Source: Bacillota bacterium (lineage in GTDB: Bacteria > Bacillota > Sulfobacillia > JAJZYS01 > JAILZS01). From it: 64,000 nt of DNA. The notes below the pieces were generated by a model. That model did no database searches. It worked only from the letters and a program-made list of their open reading frames with translations, and was not told where the DNA came from. Positions within the stretch are counted from its first letter, which is position 1. Every line of letters begins with the position of its first letter. Both the position numbers and the translations under genes were made by a program. The stretch covers positions 62,001 to 126,000 of the forward strand of contig JAILZS010000001.1 in assembly GCA_023512375.1 (NCBI GenBank), read 5' to 3'. Of the stretch, positions 17,280 through 25,510 are shown piece by piece.

Positions 17280-17704
17280 GCGGGCGGACGCAGCAGGTGG
17301 CCCTCTGCCTGGGCGAGGCGCGGGCGCTCACGCGCACGGCCCGGGCGATGCAGAGCGCCCTCGTGGCGGGCGACGCCGAGGCGGTGCGGGAGCTCGTGGA
17401 GGAGCAGGAGGTCGCCATCTGGCGGCTGGGGCGCCTCTTGCAGGGAGAGGACGTGGAGGGGGCGCGGGCGCCGGAGGAGTTCTCGCCGGAGGCGGCGGGC
17501 GCGGACGAGGAGGCGTACCGGGAGCGGGTGCGCCAGGCGTGGCTGGGCGAGATGGCGGCCCTGGCCGAGGTGTCGCGCCAGAACGCGGTGCTCGTGCGCG
17601 ACGGCCTCGTGACGGTGGCGGGCCTTCTGCGCATCCTCACGGGGGGCGCGGACGACTACGGCGGCGCGGTCGGCGGGCCGCGCCTGTTCAGCCGGCGGGC
17701 ATAG
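17276..17704 (+). CDS. flgN: FlgN-like export chaperone for FlgK/FlgL
   Basis: 142 aa, nearly all helical. It begins with GTG overlapping the flgM stop and sits directly before flgK. Size and the pattern of an N-terminal helical hairpin followed by NAVLVRDGLVTVAGLLRIL match FlgN chaperones, which protect and deliver the hook-filament junction proteins. Sequence conservation is low in this family, so the call rests on context and fold-like composition. Confidence 0.8.
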   Translation: MSGRTQQVALCLGEARALTRTARAMQSALVAGDAEAVRELVEEQEVAIWRLGRLLQGEDVEGARAPEEFSPEAAGADEEAYRERVRQAWLGEMAALAEVSRQNAVLVRDGLVTVAGLLRILTGGADDYGGAVGGPRLFSRRA

Positions 17705-17716
17705 GGGGAAGCGGAC

Positions 17717-19270
17717 GTGGCCACCACCTTCGTCGGCTTTGCGATCGTGCAGAGCGCCCTCGAGGCCATGCAGGAGGCCGTCAACGTCGCGGGCCAGAAC
17801 GTGGCCAACGCCACCACGCCGGGCTACAGCCGGGAGCGCGCCCAGCTGGTGACCGAGCCCACCGTGGTGCAGGCCGGCACGGGCGGGCCGGTGACCGACG
17901 CCGTGCTGGGCACGGGCGTCAACATCGCCAACGTGGAGCGCGTGGTGGAGTCCTACCTGAACGCCGCGGTGCGAAACGCCCAGTCGAACGCCTCCTACCA
18001 GGACCAGGTGGTGGCGTTCCTGCAGAACGCCCAGAGCCTGTACAACGAGCCCGGGGCGAACGGCCTTTCGAGCACCATGCAGAAGTTCTTCACCGATCTC
18101 GCCACGCTCTCCCAGGACCCCCAGAGCAGCGCCGCGCGGGCGGTGGTGGGCCAGGACGCGGCCAACGTCGCCGCCCAGTTCAACACCCTGGCGAGCGGCC
18201 TGAGCCAGCTCGGCACCGCCTTGGAGGGGGACCTGGCCACCCAGGTGGGACAGGTGAACCAGGCCCTCTCCCAGGTGGCGAGCCTCAACCAAGAGATCCA
18301 GAACGCCCAGATCCAGGGCATGTCGGCCAACAGCCTCTTGGACCAGCGCGACCAGATCCTCGCCCAGTTGAGCCAGAGCATGGCCATCCAGGTGGGGACC
18401 GACGCAAGCGGCAACCTCACGGTGACCGACGCGGCCACGGGCGCCCTCTTGGTGGACGGGCAGAGCTACGGCCAGCTCGCCACGAACGGCACCCTGGGCG
18501 GGGTGGCGGCGGCGGCTTGGCAGGTGGTGGAGCAGGGCCTCCCGACCACCCCCGGGGGGGCGGCGCCGCCGGCCGCCCTGGCCGACATCACGTCGGGCCA
18601 GATCGGGGCCGACCTCACGCTCCTGGGGGGGACGGCGTACCCGGCGGGCACGACGCCGCCCGCCTACTTCGGGGCCTTGGCCCCGCCGGGGAGCTCCGCC
18701 TACGGCCAGAGCCTCCAGGCTGGTCTGGACCAGGTGGCGGCCACGCTGGCGGGGGCGATCAACGCCCTGCAGCTGAACGGCTACTACCTCGACTCCTCCG
18801 GTAGCCCCGTGTCCGCCGCCTCCCCGCCGGTGCCGTTCTTCATCAACGGGGCGGCGGCCACCCAGACGAATCCGCCGTCGGGCATCGGGGCCGCCAACCT
18901 GGCCGTCAACCCGGCCATCCTCTCCGCCCCGTACGAGATCGCCGCCGCCCAGACGGCGAGCGCCGGCGACGGGTCGAACGCCCTGGCCATGGCCGACTAC
19001 GGCCAGAGCACGCAGCCGTCGGCGGCGGTGCCGCTGTACAGCGGCCAGGTGAGCGCCCTCGGCGTGCAGGTGGCGGCCGCGCTCTCCCAGCAGACGACGA
19101 ACAAGAGCCTGCTCACGCAGGCGAAGAACATGCAACAGAGCGTGAGCGGCGTCTCCCTGAACGAGGAGTTCGCCAACCTCACCCAGTACCAGGACGTGTA
19201 CACGGCGGCGGCCAAGGCCATGGGGGCGATGCAGACCATGCTGGCGACGCTCCTGTCGGTGGTGCCGTAG
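17717..19270 (+). CDS. flgK: Hook-filament junction protein 1, FlgK
   Basis: 517 aa. The N-terminal motif VNVAGQNVANATTPGYSRER and the C-terminal SLNEEFANLTQYQDVYTAAAK are the classic FlgK ends that form the coiled D0 domain. The middle is Gly/Ala/Pro-rich. FlgK is the first of two junction proteins between hook and filament. GTG start after TAGGGGGAAG. Confidence 0.96.
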   Translation: MATTFVGFAIVQSALEAMQEAVNVAGQNVANATTPGYSRERAQLVTEPTVVQAGTGGPVTDAVLGTGVNIANVERVVESYLNAAVRNAQSNASYQDQVVAFLQNAQSLYNEPGANGLSSTMQKFFTDLATLSQDPQSSAARAVVGQDAANVAAQFNTLASGLSQLGTALEGDLATQVGQVNQALSQVASLNQEIQNAQIQGMSANSLLDQRDQILAQLSQSMAIQVGTDASGNLTVTDAATGALLVDGQSYGQLATNGTLGGVAAAAWQVVEQGLPTTPGGAAPPAALADITSGQIGADLTLLGGTAYPAGTTPPAYFGALAPPGSSAYGQSLQAGLDQVAATLAGAINALQLNGYYLDSSGSPVSAASPPVPFFINGAAATQTNPPSGIGAANLAVNPAILSAPYEIAAAQTASAGDGSNALAMADYGQSTQPSAAVPLYSGQVSALGVQVAAALSQQTTNKSLLTQAKNMQQSVSGVSLNEEFANLTQYQDVYTAAAKAMGAMQTMLATLLSVVP

Positions 19271-19313
19271 GCGAGGGCAGGCTCCCGGGGGAAGGCGAAG
19301 GGAGGCGGATGGC

Positions 19314-20252
19314 GTGCGCGTCACCCAGACGATGCCCGAGACGCAGCTTCTGGCCAACCTGGACAACCTCATGACGTCGATCCTCGCTTCCCAGCAGGAG
19401 CTGGCCACGGGGACGAGCATCCAGGCGCCCTCGGACAACCCCGTGGGGACGGCTCTCTACCTCACCATCCAGCGCGCCCAGGCCTGGAACGGCCAGTGGA
19501 GCGCGAGCGCCCAGGCGGCGAGCGGCTTCATGGGGGCGGCCGACCAGGCGATGACCCAGCTCACCCAGATCCTCCAAAGCGCCCACGCCATCGCCGTGGC
19601 CGCGAATAGCGGGAGCGTCAACCCGGCCGACCTGTCGGCGCAGGCGAGCCAGGTGGGGGAGCTCGTGCAGCAGGCCGAGACCCTGGCCAACACCCAGTAC
19701 GGCGACCAGTACGTGTTCGCCGGCACGTCCGGTCAGGCGCCGTGGAACCAGGCCACCGGGCAGTGGAACCTCACGGCCTCCCCGCCCGGCCAGGTGGTGT
19801 TCGAGATCTCGAGCGGCGTGGTGGTGGCGGGGAGCGTGGACGGCTACGCCCTCTTCCAGGGGTCGGTGAACGGGGCGGGCGGGCCGGGCATCCTCAGCCC
19901 CAACGGGGCGAGCCCCGCCGCCGGCAACGTGGGCGTGCTCCAGCAGCTGGAGAGCGACCTTGCGAGCGGCAACACGGCGAATCTCGGAAGCGACATCCAG
20001 CTCCTCGAGGACGCCATCGCCCACGTCTCGGCCATGCAGGCCGACCTGGGGGCGCGCATGCAGCGGGCGCAGTCGGTCTCCGCCATGCTCGGGCAGCTGG
20101 GGGTGGAGCTGACGAAGCAGGCGGCCCAGGTCGACTCGACGAACATGCCCCAGATGGTGGCCCAGCTCACCAACCAGCAGGCCGTCTACCAGGCGGCGCT
20201 CGACATCGGGGCGAAGATGCTCATGCCCACCCTGGCCAGCCTCATCGGGTAG
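19314..20252 (+). CDS. flgL: Hook-filament junction protein 3, FlgL
   Basis: 312 aa with the flagellin-like N-terminal half: LDNLMTSILASQQELATGTS, APSDNPVGTALYLTIQRAQA and NTQYGDQYVFAGT, diagnostic of FlgL. The C-terminal D0 helix contains LTNQQAVYQAALDIGAKML. The GTG start lies 43 bp after flgK, behind GAAGGGAGG. Confidence 0.95.
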   Translation: MRVTQTMPETQLLANLDNLMTSILASQQELATGTSIQAPSDNPVGTALYLTIQRAQAWNGQWSASAQAASGFMGAADQAMTQLTQILQSAHAIAVAANSGSVNPADLSAQASQVGELVQQAETLANTQYGDQYVFAGTSGQAPWNQATGQWNLTASPPGQVVFEISSGVVVAGSVDGYALFQGSVNGAGGPGILSPNGASPAAGNVGVLQQLESDLASGNTANLGSDIQLLEDAIAHVSAMQADLGARMQRAQSVSAMLGQLGVELTKQAAQVDSTNMPQMVAQLTNQQAVYQAALDIGAKMLMPTLASLIG

Positions 20253-20277
20253 GGGCGGGGGACGGGCGCCGGAGGAG

Positions 20278-20751
20278 GTGGCGGCGGTCGGGGGAAGGGT
20301 GCGCGGGCGCTTTCGGCGTGGCGGCCTCGCCGCAGTGGCGTTGGCCGCCGCCCTGTGGGCGGCCGGCTGCGGGGTGGTGTACGTCCCCGGGCCGGCCTTC
20401 ACCGTGCGCAGCCTGTTCTTGTACCTCCGCCTGGGGGCGCGGGAGAGCGCCTGGCAGGAGCTGGCGACGGACCTCCAGCGCCCCGGGCGGCCCCACGCCG
20501 CGGTCGGTCCGGACGGGGCAAGCGCCCTCTCCCTCGCCTGGTCGGGGGAGGGCGCGTTCGCCCGCCAGGCACCGCGCCAGCTTCGGGCCTTCCTGCGCGG
20601 GGCGCGGGTGAGCGAGGCGGCCGGGGGGGCGCAGGGGCCGGCAGAGGTGGAGGCGCGCTCGCCCGGAGGCGAGCGCCTGTGGGCGACGCTCGTGCGGGTG
20701 GACAACGAGTGGCTGATCGAGCGCATCGTGGTCGAGCCGCCGCCGGCATGA
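20278..20751 (+). CDS. Exported/lipoprotein-like hypothetical protein
   Basis: 157 aa. An Arg-rich N-terminus, a hydrophobic segment (LAAVALAAALWAAGC) and a Cys give a lipoprotein-like signal, but the lipobox WAAGC is not canonical. The mature part is small and predicted alpha/beta, ending WATLVRVDNEWLIERIVVE, a pattern seen in small NTF2-like domains. I do not recognise a family. It lies between flgL and fliC where Bacillus has yviE, fliW and csrA, but has no similarity to FliW or CsrA that I can see. The start is uncertain (GTG 20278 overlaps its own GGAGGAGG). Confidence 0.6.
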   Translation: MAAVGGRVRGRFRRGGLAAVALAAALWAAGCGVVYVPGPAFTVRSLFLYLRLGARESAWQELATDLQRPGRPHAAVGPDGASALSLAWSGEGAFARQAPRQLRAFLRGARVSEAAGGAQGPAEVEARSPGGERLWATLVRVDNEWLIERIVVEPPPA

Positions 20752-20901
20752 GATGCGCCCCAGATAGGGCACCCCGCAGGGCGGCGGGCGCCAACTTGCG
20801 GTGCGGGTGCGGGCTGGGCGGAACGGGAAGGAGGCGGGGGGCGGAGAGGCTAAGAGGCAGGCACGCCGCCCTCCCCCGCCTGGGGGAGGGGAAGGGAGTC
20901 G
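20752..20901 (+). other. Intergenic gap between two exported hypotheticals
   Basis: 150 bp of GC-rich sequence with a GGGAAGGGAG ribosome site just before the next ATG. Short inverted repeat CCCTCCCCC/CTGGGGGAGGGG occurs near 20870-20890. No promoter motif could be assigned. Confidence 0.4.
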
Positions 20902-21486
20902 ATGCCCGCCATGGCATTCCGCCGTCTGCCCGATGCCCGGTCCCTGACGGCGTTCGGGGTGGGGGTCCTGCTCGCCCTTGCGCCGTTCGCCCCGGCCGCC
21001 GCCTCCCCCCGAAAGCCTCCCTACCGGGGCCTCACCCGGAGTGCCATCCTGCGGGTGCTTCGCCGCGCGGAGGAGGTGACGCCCGGCCATCCCCGCGGCG
21101 ACGGCGAGCACCTCGCCCTCCTGGGGAAGATCGTGAGCGTGCCGGACGGGCACGGCGGCACGCTCACGGCCGTACCCGCCGTGCGCTACCCCACCGCCGA
21201 CGGGTACGGCCAGCTGGTCCTGTTCTGGGTGGGAAGGCGCCTGGTGGGGAGCAACAACCTCACGCCCCTACCCGACCTGGGACCCGAGGCGGTGTCGCTC
21301 GCCGTCGTCCGCGCCGGCCCCGACCGCATCGTCGTCCGCTATGCCCGCTACCGGGCGAGCGATCCCATGTACCGCCCCTCCCTGCCGCCCGGGTATGTGA
21401 CGTACTCCTGGGACGGCAAGCGGCTGGTGGCGTCGGGGCCGGTCCCCCGGGGGGCGGTGGACGGCCTCACCATGCGCCTGCCGTGA
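20902..21486 (+). CDS. Secreted protein, possibly LppP/LprE-like
   Basis: 194 aa. A signal peptide (LTAFGVGVLLALAPFAPAAA) is followed by a compact domain. The C-terminal segment VRYARYRASDPMYRPSLPPG then YVTYSWDGKRLV recalls the end of LppP/LprE-type lipoproteins of actinobacteria, which usually carry YRxGDxxCCPS; here the cysteines are absent. That likeness is from memory and tentative. It lies between flgL and the flagellin gene, followed by a strong hairpin, so it probably ends the flgM operon. Confidence 0.6.
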   Translation: MPAMAFRRLPDARSLTAFGVGVLLALAPFAPAAASPRKPPYRGLTRSAILRVLRRAEEVTPGHPRGDGEHLALLGKIVSVPDGHGGTLTAVPAVRYPTADGYGQLVLFWVGRRLVGSNNLTPLPDLGPEAVSLAVVRAGPDRIVVRYARYRASDPMYRPSLPPGYVTYSWDGKRLVASGPVPRGAVDGLTMRLP

Positions 21487-21518
21487 TCTCCCGCCAGCCC
21501 TGACCCAAGGCCGTCCCG

Positions 21519-21544
21519 GGCCCGGGCGCCGATGCGCCCGGGCC
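21519..21544 (+). terminator. Perfect 11-bp GC hairpin after the flgM-flgL operon
   Basis: GGCCCGGGCGC and GCGCCCGGGCC pair perfectly around a CGAT loop, 33 bp after the preceding stop. CCAAGG and CCTTGG flank it. There is no T tract, so it may work as a Rho-independent-like pause/terminator or as an RNA end. Confidence 0.6.
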
Positions 21545-21798
21545 TTGGCGCGCTTCGCGGCGCGCATGCCATCGCACCAGGGGGGCGCCGGACGGGGAGA
21601 GGACCTGAAGCGGGCCAGCGGACGAGAAACGAATCCAAGGGGTCGTGCGGAAGAGCGAGAGGGAGCACAGCAGCGACGTCAGGCAGCCATGGGCGCTGGC
21701 CCCCTGTGGCGGCATGCAGGGGCACGGGCTCCTGACCGATCGAGAGCACTGGTTCATGCGCATGGACCGGCTTTGCGAGAAGGCAGGTGACGTGCCCC
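21545..21798 (+). promoter_or_regulatory. Flagellin gene leader region
   Basis: About 250 bp without a gene, between the hairpin and the flagellin start, with lower GC than its surroundings in the last 200 bp. It must hold the flagellin promoter and a long 5' leader. I could not find a convincing sigma-28 pair (TAAA and GCCGATAA); the nearest -10-like string is CTGACCGATCG near 21731. The ribosome site is GGCAGGTGA just before GTG 21799. Confidence 0.45.
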
Positions 21799-23586
21799 GT
21801 GTTCGTCAACACGAACATCTCCGCCCTGCAGTCGGTCTTCGACCTGCAGAACACGACCAACCAGATGGACAACGTGCTCCAGCAGTTGTCCACCGGTTAC
21901 CAGATCAACAGCGCCGCCGACAACCCGGCGGGCCTCGCCATCTCCCAGGAGATGCAGACCCAGATCACCGGTCTCAACCAGGCGGCCCAGAACGCCCAGA
22001 ACGGCATCTCGCTCCTCCAGACGGCCGACGGCGCCATGGCCAACATCGACACGATCCTGCAGTCGATGCGGTCGCTGGCGTCGCAGGCGGCGACGGGTAC
22101 CAACAACCCCACCGACCTGCAGGCCCTCCAGCAGGAGATGAACCAGTACGCTCAGGAGATCACGAACATCGCGAACACGACCCAGTTCAACAACCTTAAC
22201 CTCTTGTCGGGCGCGTTCGGTGGCGCCACGGGTGGCTACTACAACGCGAACGGCCAGTATGTGGGCGGCGTGAGCACCGGTCTCGAGAACATCCAGATCG
22301 GCGCCAACCAGGGGGAGAACATCAGCCTCGGCATCAACCCCCTGGACGCCGCCTCCCTCAACGTGGCGGGGGTGACGGCCACCCTGAATCCGGCCACCGG
22401 TACGAACAACTTCAGCACCCTCGTGAACCAGTCCACGCTGGGCACCTACGTGTACAACATCGGCAACGGCCTGTTCACCCCCAACGGCACCGGCACGACG
22501 AACGAGTACAACGTCTCCGTCGCCTCCTACGTCGCCGCCGGTGTCACGGCGACGACCACGAACCTTGGCGGTGCCGGATCGATCACCACCACCGCCACCA
22601 CGACGGGGCTCCTGTCGGGCGACTTCACGGGCACCTCCCAGGTGCAGTACACGATCAGTGTGGTTTCCGTCGTGGCCGGCACGAGCACAAACACCATCTA
22701 CTACGACGTGACGGGAAGCGACGGCTTCTCGGCCGCCCTGAGCACGACACAGGCCGTGTCAAATGCGACGACGGCGGCAGGCGTGGCCACGTTCACCTTC
22801 ACCGACACCCAGCTCGCCGGCACAACCCTGAGCCTCACGAGCAACAGTAGCGCTGTCACCGTGTCGGTAAACCAGTCGGCCACCTTCGAGATGACGCCCG
22901 CCTACGTCGAGCTGGGTCTCTACAACGGCACGGGCACGAGCACCCTCGTGGGGCCGTCGACCTCGATCGTCACGGGCGGCGTCACCACCAGCGTGAATGC
23001 CAACCTCGTGCTGTACGGGTCGAACATGGTGTCCAACCAGCCCATCATCCTGGGCAACTCCAACACGTCGGACCAGGTGACGCTGGCCAACCTCGGCCTG
23101 CTCCTTGGCCAGTCCTCCACCACCGCCAAGCCCACGTCGGGGAGCGAGTACGCGAACCTCGTGACGCTCGGCGCGACGCCGGCGACCGGACCGTACACCC
23201 TCGCCTTCACGGTGGCGTCGGACGGCAAGGCCGCCACCGTGGCCGGAAGCGGCATCGTCACCACGGCGGCCACCGTGACGAGCGGCATCAACATCTCCAC
23301 CCAGGGCAACGCCGAGACTGCGCTCACGGTCATCGACCAGGCGCTCACGGCGGTCAACGCCCAGCGGGCGGTGCTCGGCGCCTACCAGAACGAGCTTCAG
23401 TTCGCCGTCTCCAACGCCCAGACGGGGGCCAACAACCTCAGCGCCGCGCAGGCCAACATCATCGACACGAACATGGCGCTGCAGATGGCCAACCTGTCGA
23501 AGTACCAGGTCCTGCAGCAGTCCGGCATCGCCATGCTGGCCCAAGCGGATCAGATCCCGCAGGCGATCCTCAAGCTCATCGGCTAG
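21799..23586 (+). CDS. fliC: Flagellin FliC/Hag
   Basis: 595 aa. N-terminal VFVNTNISALQSVFDLQN, YQINSAADNPAGLAISQEM and the C-terminal NIIDTNMALQMANLSKYQVL are the conserved D0/D1 parts. The middle 320 residues are a large Thr/Ser/Val-rich beta domain, so the filament surface is big and offers many hydroxyl sites. I prefer GTG 21799, because VFVNTNISAL then aligns with the usual MRINTNISAL start and GGCAGGTG lies at proper distance; the track start 21787 would add four residues. An apparent terminator follows. Confidence 0.96.
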   Translation: MFVNTNISALQSVFDLQNTTNQMDNVLQQLSTGYQINSAADNPAGLAISQEMQTQITGLNQAAQNAQNGISLLQTADGAMANIDTILQSMRSLASQAATGTNNPTDLQALQQEMNQYAQEITNIANTTQFNNLNLLSGAFGGATGGYYNANGQYVGGVSTGLENIQIGANQGENISLGINPLDAASLNVAGVTATLNPATGTNNFSTLVNQSTLGTYVYNIGNGLFTPNGTGTTNEYNVSVASYVAAGVTATTTNLGGAGSITTTATTTGLLSGDFTGTSQVQYTISVVSVVAGTSTNTIYYDVTGSDGFSAALSTTQAVSNATTAAGVATFTFTDTQLAGTTLSLTSNSSAVTVSVNQSATFEMTPAYVELGLYNGTGTSTLVGPSTSIVTGGVTTSVNANLVLYGSNMVSNQPIILGNSNTSDQVTLANLGLLLGQSSTTAKPTSGSEYANLVTLGATPATGPYTLAFTVASDGKAATVAGSGIVTTAATVTSGINISTQGNAETALTVIDQALTAVNAQRAVLGAYQNELQFAVSNAQTGANNLSAAQANIIDTNMALQMANLSKYQVLQQSGIAMLAQADQIPQAILKLIG

Positions 23587-23594
23587 CCGCCCGG

Positions 23595-23614
23595 CGGGTG
23601 CCGCACGGCACCCG
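23595..23614 (+). terminator. Hairpin after flagellin
   Basis: GGGTGCCG and CGGCACCC pair around a two-base loop 10 bp after the fliC stop, extended by one C-G pair. It is followed by GGGGCCTTTGG, so only a weak T-rich end. Confidence 0.55.
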
Positions 23615-23657
23615 GGGCCTTTGGTCCGTTGGACTTTCGCGGGGGAGGTGAGGGGCG

Positions 23658-25106
23658 ATGGCCAAGCGACCCCTCCTGAGCCTGTGCATGATCGCCCGCG
23701 ACGAGGAGCGCGTCATCGGTCGCGCGATCGTCTCGGCGCGAGGTGCGGTGGACGAGGTGGTGGTGGTGGACACCGGCTCCACGGACCGCACCCCCGCCGT
23801 GGCCGAGGCGCTGGGGGCGCGGGTGTACAGCGAGCCCTGGCGTCAGGACTTCGCGCACGCGCGCAACGCCTCCCTCGCGCAGGCGCGGGGGGAATGGATC
23901 TTCGTCCTGGACGCGGACGAGTACCTGGACGCGGCCGACGCCCGCCGCCTGCGCTCGCTCGTACGGACGGCCCCACCGGACGTCGTGGGCATGTCCGTGC
24001 ACCAGGTGAACATCCTGGCCGGCCGGCGCGAGGCGCTCATCGACCGCTCCACCACCATCCGCGTCTTCCGCAACCGCCCTCATCATCGGTACGTCTTCCC
24101 CATCCACGAGCAGATCGCGCCCTCCCTCGGCCAGGGGCGGGTGGCGGTCACCGACATCGTGCTCTGGCACGAAGGGTTCGACCCGGGCGTGGCCGCTGCC
24201 CGCGCCAAGGGAGAACGCAACCTGGGGATCCTCCGGCGAGTGCTGGCCGAGATGCCGCAGGACCATCCCTACCGCTGGTACTTCGAGATGCAGACCGGGG
24301 GCGAGTTTGCCCGCATGGGCGACATGCGTGCGGCCGCCGACCACCTCCTGAGGGCGGCGCACCTCACGGCGGCGGACCGCTACAACCCCCTCAACCGCGG
24401 CAGCGTCGGCGTGCTCATGGCCAACCTGGCGCGCGCCCTCATCCCCCAGGGGAGGGCGTCGGAGGTGCTCGACCAGGCCGAGGCCCTCTTGGCCAAGGGG
24501 TGGAACGTGGCCAGCGTCTGGTTCGCGCGCGGTTGGGCGAATGTGGAGATTGGTGCGGTGGAGGCGGGTGTGCGCGACCTTCTTTGGGCCACCGCCTTGA
24601 GCGAGGCCACGGCGAATGGGGAGGGCTACGTGTCCGAGGGCCAGCTGCGCGCCGCCTGGTCGTTGGCCGTCCATGCCCTCGTGCGGCGGGGCGCCGTGGC
24701 GGCGGCCGCGGCCCTGCTCGTGCATGCCCTGAAGGCCCGGCCGGACGACGAGCGCCTCGTGGCCATGGCCACGGGCATATGCGCCGGTGTGCCGGGGGCG
24801 CGTGACTTCCTCGTCCCCCGCCTACCGGCGGCCAGCGTGTGGCCATTCGCCCAGAAGGCGGCGTCGGAGGGACGCCTACCCGAGGTGGAGGCGGCTGGCC
24901 GGCGCCTGGCTGCCGACGGTGACCCGCACGCCCCGGTGGCGCAGGCGATCGTCGCCATCGCCCATGGCGAGCGGGAGCGGGCGCGTGCCCTTCTCATGGG
25001 CGTCGATCCGACCTCGCCGGCGGCGGAGGCGGCGCGGTACGCGCTTGCGCGCCTTTCGGCCGAGGAGGGCGTGCATGCCGGCAAGCAAGGGGAGGTGGTG
25101 GCATGA
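23658..25106 (+). CDS. GT2 glycosyltransferase with C-terminal TPR region, probable flagellin modifier
   Basis: 482 aa. Residues 1-200 form a GT-A domain: LSLCMIARDEERVIGRAI, VDEVVVVDTGSTDRTPAVAE and the metal-binding DxD in ARGEWIFVLDADEYLDAAD. Residues 200-480 are helical repeats with TPR-like AEALLAKGWNVASVWFARGW. This layout is that of tetratricopeptide glycosyltransferases that modify flagellin or surface proteins. It starts 71 bp after fliC (GGGGAGGTGAGGGGCG before ATG) and overlaps fliS by ATGA. Sugar donor unknown. Confidence 0.85.
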   Translation: MAKRPLLSLCMIARDEERVIGRAIVSARGAVDEVVVVDTGSTDRTPAVAEALGARVYSEPWRQDFAHARNASLAQARGEWIFVLDADEYLDAADARRLRSLVRTAPPDVVGMSVHQVNILAGRREALIDRSTTIRVFRNRPHHRYVFPIHEQIAPSLGQGRVAVTDIVLWHEGFDPGVAAARAKGERNLGILRRVLAEMPQDHPYRWYFEMQTGGEFARMGDMRAAADHLLRAAHLTAADRYNPLNRGSVGVLMANLARALIPQGRASEVLDQAEALLAKGWNVASVWFARGWANVEIGAVEAGVRDLLWATALSEATANGEGYVSEGQLRAAWSLAVHALVRRGAVAAAAALLVHALKARPDDERLVAMATGICAGVPGARDFLVPRLPAASVWPFAQKAASEGRLPEVEAAGRRLAADGDPHAPVAQAIVAIAHGERERARALLMGVDPTSPAAEAARYALARLSAEEGVHAGKQGEVVA

Positions 25107-25510
25107 GGGGGGCTCAGGCCTACCAGGCCATCGCGTTGGACACGACGCCGCGCCATCGGCTGGTGGAGGTCGTCCTGGAGCGGGCGATCGCCCACATCGC
25201 CCGGGCGGAGGAGGCGATCGCCCGGCGCGACCCGGCCACGGCGCACGACGGCCTCATGCGGGCGCAGATGGCGCTCGGCGCCTTGCGCACGTCCCTCCGG
25301 CGGGAGGTGGCGCCCGAGCTCGTCGACCAGTTGGCGGCCTTGTACACGTACGGAATCGACCGCCTGACGGCGGCCAACGTGCGCAAGGACGCGTCGGAGC
25401 TCGGGGCTTTGCGCCGGATGCTCGACGTGCTGCGCGAAGCGTTTGCCGACGCCGCCCGCCAGGCGGGGGCGGGCGGCGCCGGGCCGACGGCGGAGGTGAA
25501 GGGGAGATGA
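25103..25510 (+). CDS. fliS: Flagellin chaperone FliS
   Basis: 135 aa, all helical. YQAIALDTTPRHRLVEVVLE, then ELVDQLAALYTYGIDRLTAAN and a final helical stretch match FliS, where the usual forms are YxxxxVxTASPxxLixMLYD and NLxxLYxYxxxxLxxAN. FliS caps flagellin C-termini before export. ATGA overlaps at both ends couple it to the glycosyltransferase and to fliD. The ALYTYGIDRLTAAN motif is well kept. Confidence 0.92.
   Translation: MRGAQAYQAIALDTTPRHRLVEVVLERAIAHIARAEEAIARRDPATAHDGLMRAQMALGALRTSLRREVAPELVDQLAALYTYGIDRLTAANVRKDASELGALRRMLDVLREAFADAARQAGAGGAGPTAEVKGR

Noticed and set aside
21528-21535. GCCGATGC as a sigma-28 -10 box for fliC
   Set aside because: It lies in the loop of the perfect hairpin and has no TAAA-like -35 at the right distance.
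21487-21798. Hidden csrA or fliW gene in the flagellin leader
   Set aside because: No frame starts with an MLVLxRK-like sequence and no frame shows conserved features; the track ORFs here are short and low-complexity.
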